Part shown: positions 6,911 to 10,047 of the stretch, in pieces
How the letters are laid out: every line of letters starts with the position of its first letter
Numbering within the stretch: position 1 is the stretch's first letter
Source: Amylibacter sp.
GTDB taxonomy: Bacteria > Pseudomonadota > Alphaproteobacteria > Rhodobacterales > Rhodobacteraceae
Assembly (NCBI GenBank): GCA_030625465.1
Contig: DAOUQS010000048.1
Coordinates: forward strand, 1 to 10,047
Direction of reading: 5' to 3'
DNA length: 10,047 nt
Program-made: the position numbers and the translations under genes
The notes under the pieces: generated by a model
The model's input: only the letters and a program-made list of their open reading frames with translations
Database searches by the model: none
What the model was told of the DNA's origin: nothing

Positions 6911-7941
6911 GCGATGTAAGCCGCCCAAGCCAACCCTGCGATCACTGATCCAACAATGCCGATGGTGATGTAGGCCACAAACACTCGGGGTTTGACCAAG
7001 GCCCAGACTGCAATGGCGGCGGGGATGCAGCTAACGCCGCCGGCCATCATGAAACTCATCGCGGCCCCTTGTGACATGCCTTGTTCGATCAGACCCTGCA
7101 CCAACGGTGCTGCGGCGTAGCCGTTCAGGTAGGCAGGTGCGCCGACCAGTGCGCCTAGGATGATAGTGCCGATCCCGTCACCGCCCAGAAAGCCCGCGAT
7201 CCAGTCGGCGGGGACAAAGCGGATCATCAGGCTTTCCAGCATATAGGCCAGTGTCAGCCATTTCAGCAGGAACAAGCCGTTTTCCACGGCTACATCGCGG
7301 AAGGTTTTCAGCCGTTTGCTTTCGCCCCAGAACTTCCAGACAGGTTTGCCTGACAAGGGGTCAGAGCCGCAGGTGTTGCAAGCAGAGCCGCTTATGGCTT
7401 TAAGCGGGTCGGCAAATAATGCGGTGCGGCTGAACATTTTAACGGTAAACCCGCCCATCAAGCCGAAGCCCACAGCGGCAATGGTTTTGGCTATGGCAAA
7501 CTCGAACCCCAAGGTGCCAGAGGTGATTAAAAACATCGGCGGGTCCATAATTGGCGAGGCCAGCCAGAACGCCATGACGGCGGACAGGGGCGTGCCCATG
7601 GCCAGCAAAGCGGCGACAAAGGGGATAACCTCGCACGAACAAAACGGCAGCAAGCCACCGACCATGGATGCCAGAACGATCATCCGTATTTCGTTGCCCT
7701 TAAAGGCCTCGGATACGATGGATTCCGCCCCCGTCGCGCGCAAATAGGCGATTAATAACACCGCGAATGTGATGAAAACCCCGGTGCTTAGAATATTTTG
7801 CGCGGTAAAGCGCAAGGTCGGGATCAGATCATTTGGGGCCAGTATGGCTACAAGGGCCAGAATACCGGCCATTGTCAGCCAGACCTTATCAAGTCGCAGC
7901 CAAGCTTTTCTTCCGTGCGCATACAATGATAAATCAGCCAT
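6907..7941 (-). CDS. YraQ/ArsP-type permease (UPF0718/DUF318)
   Basis: This 344-residue inner-membrane permease has two homologous halves. The first contains GLLPFCSCEVIPFVAAL (96-112) and FWLASPIMDPPMFLIT (125-140), which together identify the PF03773 family. The second contains VGAPAYLNGYAAAPL (266-280) and GGVSCIPAAIAVWALVKPR. The halves are joined by a cytoplasmic loop with a CNTC motif (188-191). Family members include ArsP, an efflux permease for trivalent organoarsenicals; many others have no proven substrate. Pairing with an ArsR-family repressor makes metalloid or thiol-reactive efflux the best guess. The start is set at 7941 because AAGGA (7949-7953) lies 7 bases away, versus 1 base from the alternative ATG at 7947. 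It overlaps arsR by 8 bases. A longer frame reaching 8013 has no ribosome-site support. Confidence 0.88.
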   Translation of the reverse strand: MADLSLYAHGRKAWLRLDKVWLTMAGILALVAILAPNDLIPTLRFTAQNILSTGVFITFAVLLIAYLRATGAESIVSEAFKGNEIRMIVLASMVGGLLPFCSCEVIPFVAALLAMGTPLSAVMAFWLASPIMDPPMFLITSGTLGFEFAIAKTIAAVGFGLMGGFTVKMFSRTALFADPLKAISGSACNTCGSDPLSGKPVWKFWGESKRLKTFRDVAVENGLFLLKWLTLAYMLESLMIRFVPADWIAGFLGGDGIGTIILGALVGAPAYLNGYAAAPLVQGLIEQGMSQGAAMSFMMAGGVSCIPAAIAVWALVKPRVFVAYITIGIVGSVIAGLAWAAYIA

Positions 7942-8269
7942 GATCATGTCCTTCGTCTGTATCCGCACAGCAATTATGCAGCAGGAATTTCGACAGGGCC
8001 TCGGCCATGTCATAAGATACCGCAGCGCAGATAATCGAGCGGCCCTGTTTGGCTTGCACGACCAGACCCGCAGCGGTTAGAAACTTCAGGTGATGTGTCA
8101 GGGTTGATCCCGTCACCCCTGATCGTTCACCAAGTTCGCCCATCGACAAGCCGTCGGGGCCAGCACGTACAAGGATCTGCAACACACCAAGGCGTTGCTC
8201 TGACCCCAATGCGGCAAAGGCGGTGGCAGCGTGTTCAAGCGATAGGGCGGTATCTTCGAATCTTTTCAT
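7934..8269 (-). CDS. ArsR-family winged-helix repressor
   Basis: This 111-residue ArsR/SmtB-family regulator has a helix at residues 11-36 containing ALGSEQRLGVLQIL, the recognition helix-turn-helix at 41-67 (LSMGELGERSGVTGSTLTHHLKFLTAAG), and a wing at 68-85. The metal-binding CVC motif of classical As(III)-sensing ArsR is absent from the DNA-recognition region. Instead there are C81 and a vicinal pair C100-C101 near the C-terminus, followed by a GHDHG tail. A C-terminal Cys pair recalls the A. ferrooxidans-type ArsR, which senses As(III)/Sb(III) with Cys residues near its C-terminus. It is expected to repress itself and the overlapping permease gene, releasing DNA when ligand binds. The start ATG has no Shine-Dalgarno sequence and lies within a few bases of the predicted transcription start, so the mRNA may be leaderless. 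Confidence 0.92.
   Translation of the reverse strand: MKRFEDTALSLEHAATAFAALGSEQRLGVLQILVRAGPDGLSMGELGERSGVTGSTLTHHLKFLTAAGLVVQAKQGRSIICAAVSYDMAEALSKFLLHNCCADTDEGHDHG
7949..7953 (-). promoter_or_regulatory. Ribosome binding site deciding the permease start at 7941
   Basis: On the minus strand AAGGA lies inside the last codons of arsR, 7 bases before ATG 7941 and only 1 base before ATG 7947. The first spacing is normal and the second is too short, so the permease most likely starts MADLSLY. Confidence 0.6.
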
Positions 8270-8290
8270 ATTTCGATAATTATAGAAATA
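8269..8290. promoter_or_regulatory. Operator 1, inverted repeat over the arsR promoter
   Basis: The sequence is TATTTCGA, six bases, TAGAAATA: an inverted repeat with 7 of 8 arm positions matching (one more outer pair, 8268/8291, also matches). It abuts the arsR start codon and contains the predicted arsR -10 box (minus strand, 8279-8284) in its centre. An ArsR-family dimer bound here would block RNA polymerase, so autorepression is likely. A second, perfect copy lies 40 bp away. Confidence 0.68.
8279..8284 (-). promoter_or_regulatory. Predicted -10 box of the arsR-permease promoter
   Basis: On the minus strand this is TATAAT, a perfect -10 hexamer, ending 9 bases before the arsR ATG. The start point would fall near 8272, leaving about 3 untranslated bases. 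The -35 region is weak: CCCTTG at 8302-8307 with a 17-bp spacer, or CTTGTT at 8300-8305 with a 15-bp spacer. It lies between the two inverted repeats. Confidence 0.5.
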
Positions 8291-8297
8291 TAGAAAT
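8282..8297. repeat. Tandem 8-bp repeat, two copies of ATAGAAAT
   Basis: Two direct copies of ATAGAAAT lie end to end. The first holds most of the right arm of operator 1. The second adds an extra half-site (TAGAAATA, 8291-8298) between the two operators. It may be an additional repressor contact or simply AT-rich promoter sequence. Confidence 0.45.
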
Positions 8298-8308
8298 AAA
8301 ACAAGGGT

Positions 8309-8330
8309 TATTTCGATGATTGTCGAAATA
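8309..8330. promoter_or_regulatory. Operator 2, perfect inverted repeat
   Basis: TATTTCGA, six bases (TGATTG), TCGAAATA: a perfect 8+8 inverted repeat with the same arm sequence and spacing as operator 1, centre to centre 40 bp. It lies about 47 bp upstream of the predicted arsR start point and about 80 bp upstream of the predicted cytochrome start point. It could support cooperative binding with operator 1 or control the divergent cytochrome gene. Confidence 0.72.
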
Positions 8331-8350
8331 TAAGGAAGCTCGTGAATTTA

Positions 8351-8364
8351 TTGATCAATATCAA
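8351..8364. promoter_or_regulatory. FNR/Anr/Dnr-type binding site
   Basis: TTGAT-CAAT-ATCAA matches the FNR/Anr consensus TTGAT-N4-ATCAA at all ten arm positions. Its centre (8357.5) lies 41.5 bp before 8399, the start point predicted from the -10 box at 8387-8392. That is the standard geometry of a class II FNR-activated promoter. An FNR-family activator (FnrL-, or NO-responsive Dnr/NnrR-like) would therefore switch on the downstream cytochrome gene when oxygen is low or NO is present. Confidence 0.72.
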
Positions 8365-8386
8365 AGCATAGAAGCCGGAATAATCC

Positions 8387-8392
8387 TATACT
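8387..8392 (+). promoter_or_regulatory. Predicted -10 box of the cytochrome c promoter
   Basis: TATACT differs from the TATAAT consensus at one position and predicts a start near 8399. No good -35 hexamer is present at the right distance, which fits a promoter that depends on an activator bound at the FNR-type site centred at 8357.5. Confidence 0.58.
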
Positions 8393-8408
8393 CACACAAG
8401 GATAATGG

Positions 8409-8415
8409 AAGGAAG
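8409..8415 (+). promoter_or_regulatory. Ribosome binding site of the cytochrome c gene
   Basis: AAGGAAG lies 4 bases before ATG 8420 (AAGGA is 6 bases away). It supports 8420 over the in-frame ATG at 8405, which would put five extra polar or charged residues in front of the signal peptide and has no upstream ribosome site. Confidence 0.65.
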
Positions 8416-8419
8416 ATCA

Positions 8420-8818
8420 ATGATAAAAGCAAGCATTACAGCAATATTGACGTCACTTTGTGTTTTTCCGGCATTGGCAGGAGATGTGGAAACAGGGCAG
8501 GGTCTTTTTCTGGATCACTGTGCGGTTTGTCATGGTATCGGCGCGCTGGGTGACGGGCCAATGGCCCCGGCACTGATGATAAAACCAGTAAATTTAGCAC
8601 GGTTAACAAGCGAAAATAGTGGCAGTTTTCCATTGGTCCGTGTTGTTAAACGTATTGACGGGCGTGAAGGGCTGATCTCTCATGGTAGTCCGATGCCGGT
8701 TTACGGCCATTTCTTCGAGGGCCAAGACGTGATGCTGAAAACCGAAGCAGGGCAGCCCGTTTTGACCAGCCAGCCCGTCGATGATCTGGTGGCATGGATT
8801 AAAAGCATTCAGGAATAA
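8420..8818 (+). CDS. Periplasmic monohaem c-type cytochrome
   Basis: This 132-residue precursor has a signal peptide (MIKASITAILTSLCVFPALA, likely cut after A20), so the mature protein is about 112 residues and periplasmic. The haem-binding motif CAVCH is at 34-38, with C34 and C37 as thioether attachments and H38 as axial ligand. M92 in HGSPMPVYG is the likely second ligand. The C-terminal helix (VDDLVAWIKSIQE) is typical of class I cytochromes c. It should carry single electrons between membrane or periplasmic redox enzymes; the partner is not in the window. The FNR-type promoter suggests use under low oxygen or during nitrogen-oxide respiration. It is divergent from arsR and convergent with the prpD-like gene, so it seems to be transcribed alone. 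Confidence 0.9.
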   Translation: MIKASITAILTSLCVFPALAGDVETGQGLFLDHCAVCHGIGALGDGPMAPALMIKPVNLARLTSENSGSFPLVRVVKRIDGREGLISHGSPMPVYGHFFEGQDVMLKTEAGQPVLTSQPVDDLVAWIKSIQE

Positions 8819-8835
8819 GGGGAAACGGCTACGGG

Positions 8836-10047
8836 TTATTGGCCGCGCAGTATCTGCCCTAACTTAGGGATTGATCCGCTTTGCCTATGTGTTGCCTGTC
8901 GAATGTCTTCGGCTTTATTCTGGCCTACAAGTGCGGTGGCTTTCAACGACAACCGCTTCCTTATATCCGCGTGGCTTGCTGGTTGTGCCAGATCATAGTT
9001 GCACCGAATTTCGGTGCCGTCGACAAGCGTGACATAAACCTCTGATGCCATTTCACTGATGGCCGCATCAGGCGTGACCGTGATCTGCTTGCGCAACGCC
9101 TGAATATGGCTGTCGCGTGCCAGTGCATCGGTATAGGTATCCAGTTTGCCTGTGTCATAGCCGGACAGCAGTAGTGCCGCCGTATGGCTGTAGCTGAATT
9201 TGGTTTCCAATGCGGTCGTTGGCTGCGTGATATTGCACACGGTCATCCAGCGTGGATTGGTGCGGATATTCACGCACTGCAACTGGTCAGGCGCAAAGCG
9301 GGCTTTGCGCAAGGCTTCCAGTGACGCATGAAGCCCATGACAGCATGCATGGTATTTGTGGCTTACATCTTCCAGCAGATAGGTTGATCCAAGGTTGGCG
9401 ATAGCCGCTTCAGTATTTTGTTCACCGTGATGGGTTTCGGCAAATCCGCTTTGACCGGAAAGTGCGGATGGATTGGATGTTACACCGCTTTTTGCCAGCA
9501 GAACCGTTTCCACCGCATTCGCCGCTGCCAGTCCTGCATTCATTGGTTTGCCCATTGTACCGAACTGCGATTTCAACCCTGACGCACGCGCCGAAACCAA
9601 GCCCAGCGCATGGGCGGTTTTTGCCGCGTCCAGCCCAAGCAGCCGTGCGGCGGCCAATGTGGCCCCGAAGGCACCAGAGGTGCCGGTCTGGTGATACCCG
9701 ACTTGGTAATGTTCCCGCCCCAGCCAGATACCAATGCGGCAGGCGGTTTCAAATCCGATAGCAGCTGCTTCCAGAAAGGATTGCATCGATATGTCATCGG
9801 TTTCGGCAAGGGCCAAAAGCGTTGGAAAAATCACAGTGCCTGGATGCCCGATATAGGCAAAATGCGTGTCGTCATAATCCAGTGCATGGGATGTGGTGCC
9901 GTTAATCAAAGCGGCCAAGCGGCAATTTGTTTTCTGCGCGGTGCCAAACAGGCTGGCTTGCGGTGCGCCACCTGCATCTTGTGCATATTGGCGCAGCTTT
10001 TGCGAAACAGGTTCATCGACGCCTGCCAAACCCACAGCCATCCAATC
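8836..10047 (-). CDS. MmgE/PrpD family protein (N-terminus outside window)
   Basis: The reading frame is open to the window end and reads DW-MAVGLAGVDEP, the conserved start of the helical domain after an N-terminal stretch missing here, so the Met at 10041 is internal. 403 residues are visible of a family of about 450. Family motifs are clear: HALDYDDTH, HPGTVIFPTLLALAE, GYHQTGTSGAFGATLAAARLLGLD, GTMGKPMNAGLAAANAVE and a KYHACCHGLHASLEAL segment. The Asp/His of the DYDDTH region, the Lys of GKPMNAG and the His residues of KYHACCH correspond to the active-site area in characterised members. Known activities include 2-methylcitrate dehydratase, cis-aconitate decarboxylase and related epimerases or isomerases; the substrate here cannot be told. 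No propionate-pathway gene is in view, so the prpD symbol is withheld. It ends 17 bases from the cytochrome gene, convergently. Confidence 0.87.
   Translation of the reverse strand, partial: DWMAVGLAGVDEPVSQKLRQYAQDAGGAPQASLFGTAQKTNCRLAALINGTTSHALDYDDTHFAYIGHPGTVIFPTLLALAETDDISMQSFLEAAAIGFETACRIGIWLGREHYQVGYHQTGTSGAFGATLAAARLLGLDAAKTAHALGLVSARASGLKSQFGTMGKPMNAGLAAANAVETVLLAKSGVTSNPSALSGQSGFAETHHGEQNTEAAIANLGSTYLLEDVSHKYHACCHGLHASLEALRKARFAPDQLQCVNIRTNPRWMTVCNITQPTTALETKFSYSHTAALLLSGYDTGKLDTYTDALARDSHIQALRKQITVTPDAAISEMASEVYVTLVDGTEIRCNYDLAQPASHADIRKRLSLKATALVGQNKAEDIRQATHRQSGSIPKLGQILRGQ

Noticed and set aside
7316..7747. A 143-codon plus-strand frame opposite the permease
   Set aside because: It is a shadow of a well-supported membrane protein and has no ribosome site or recognisable motif.
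7942..8013. 24-residue N-terminal extension of the permease
   Set aside because: It overlaps arsR coding sequence, is polar and Cys/Arg rich without family character, and the ribosome site at 7949-7953 supports the ATG at 7941.
8095..8319. A 74-codon plus-strand frame over the arsR 5' half
   Set aside because: It is antisense to a clear ArsR protein and has no family features.
8321..8349. A sigma70 -35 element (TTGTCG, 8321-8326) for the cytochrome promoter
   Set aside because: At 17-bp spacing the paired hexamer is GAATTT, which is a poor -10; the TATACT plus FNR-type site explains the promoter better.
8320..8553. A 77-codon frame starting at TTG 8320 in front of the cytochrome gene
   Set aside because: It starts inside operator 2, covers the FNR-type site and the -10 box, has no ribosome site, and overlaps the cytochrome signal peptide in another frame.
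8819..8835. Possible terminator between the cytochrome and PrpD-like genes
   Set aside because: Only 17 bases separate the stops and no stable stem with a T-run is visible.

Overview
This window looks like a chromosomal segment of an alphaproteobacterium, most likely a Rhodobacterales/Roseobacter-type organism. The reasons are the gene families present, the moderate GC content, the tightly overlapping genes (ATGA, TGATG and TAATG junctions) and a perfect FNR-type box. Species cannot be named from the sequence alone.

Layout. Positions 1-6910 (+ strand) are most of one long, translationally coupled operon for an Mrp/Mnh-type (also Mbh-like) multisubunit cation/proton antiporter. In order it holds the 3' end of mnhG, a fused MbhD-MbhE-like protein (the part that forms the C-terminal end of MrpA in classical systems), mnhB, mnhC, mnhD, a second NuoL/M/N-type antiporter subunit, a small soluble protein of unknown function, a small two-helix membrane protein of unknown function, and a third NuoL/M/N-type subunit with a C-terminal extension. 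All three large subunits keep the charged residues expected of a proton channel. No full-length MrpA and no NADH- or hydrogenase-type electron-transfer subunit is in the window. The operon starts upstream of the window, where mnhE and mnhF would be expected.

Positions 6907-8269 (- strand) hold an arsR-family repressor gene followed by a YraQ/ArsP-type permease gene that overlaps it by 8 bases. The permease stop codon overlaps the stop of the antiporter operon (convergent, 4 bases), so there is no room for a terminator between them.

Positions 8270-8419 are an AT-rich divergent control region. It carries two copies of an inverted repeat, TATTTCGA-N6-T(C/A)GAAATA, exactly 40 bp apart. One covers the predicted arsR -10 box and start codon. 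It also carries a perfect FNR/Anr-like site, TTGAT-CAAT-ATCAA, placed at about -41.5 relative to the start point predicted from a TATACT -10 box. That promoter would drive a small periplasmic c-type cytochrome (8420-8818). Metalloid- or thiol-sensing repression and oxygen (or NO) sensing therefore seem to meet in about 150 bp.

Positions 8836-10047 (- strand) are an MmgE/PrpD-family protein that lacks only its N-terminus because the window ends. No RNA genes, mobile elements, CRISPR arrays or origins were seen. The least ordinary parts are the three-channel Mrp-like complex with two unrecognised accessory genes, and the ArsR/FNR control region.
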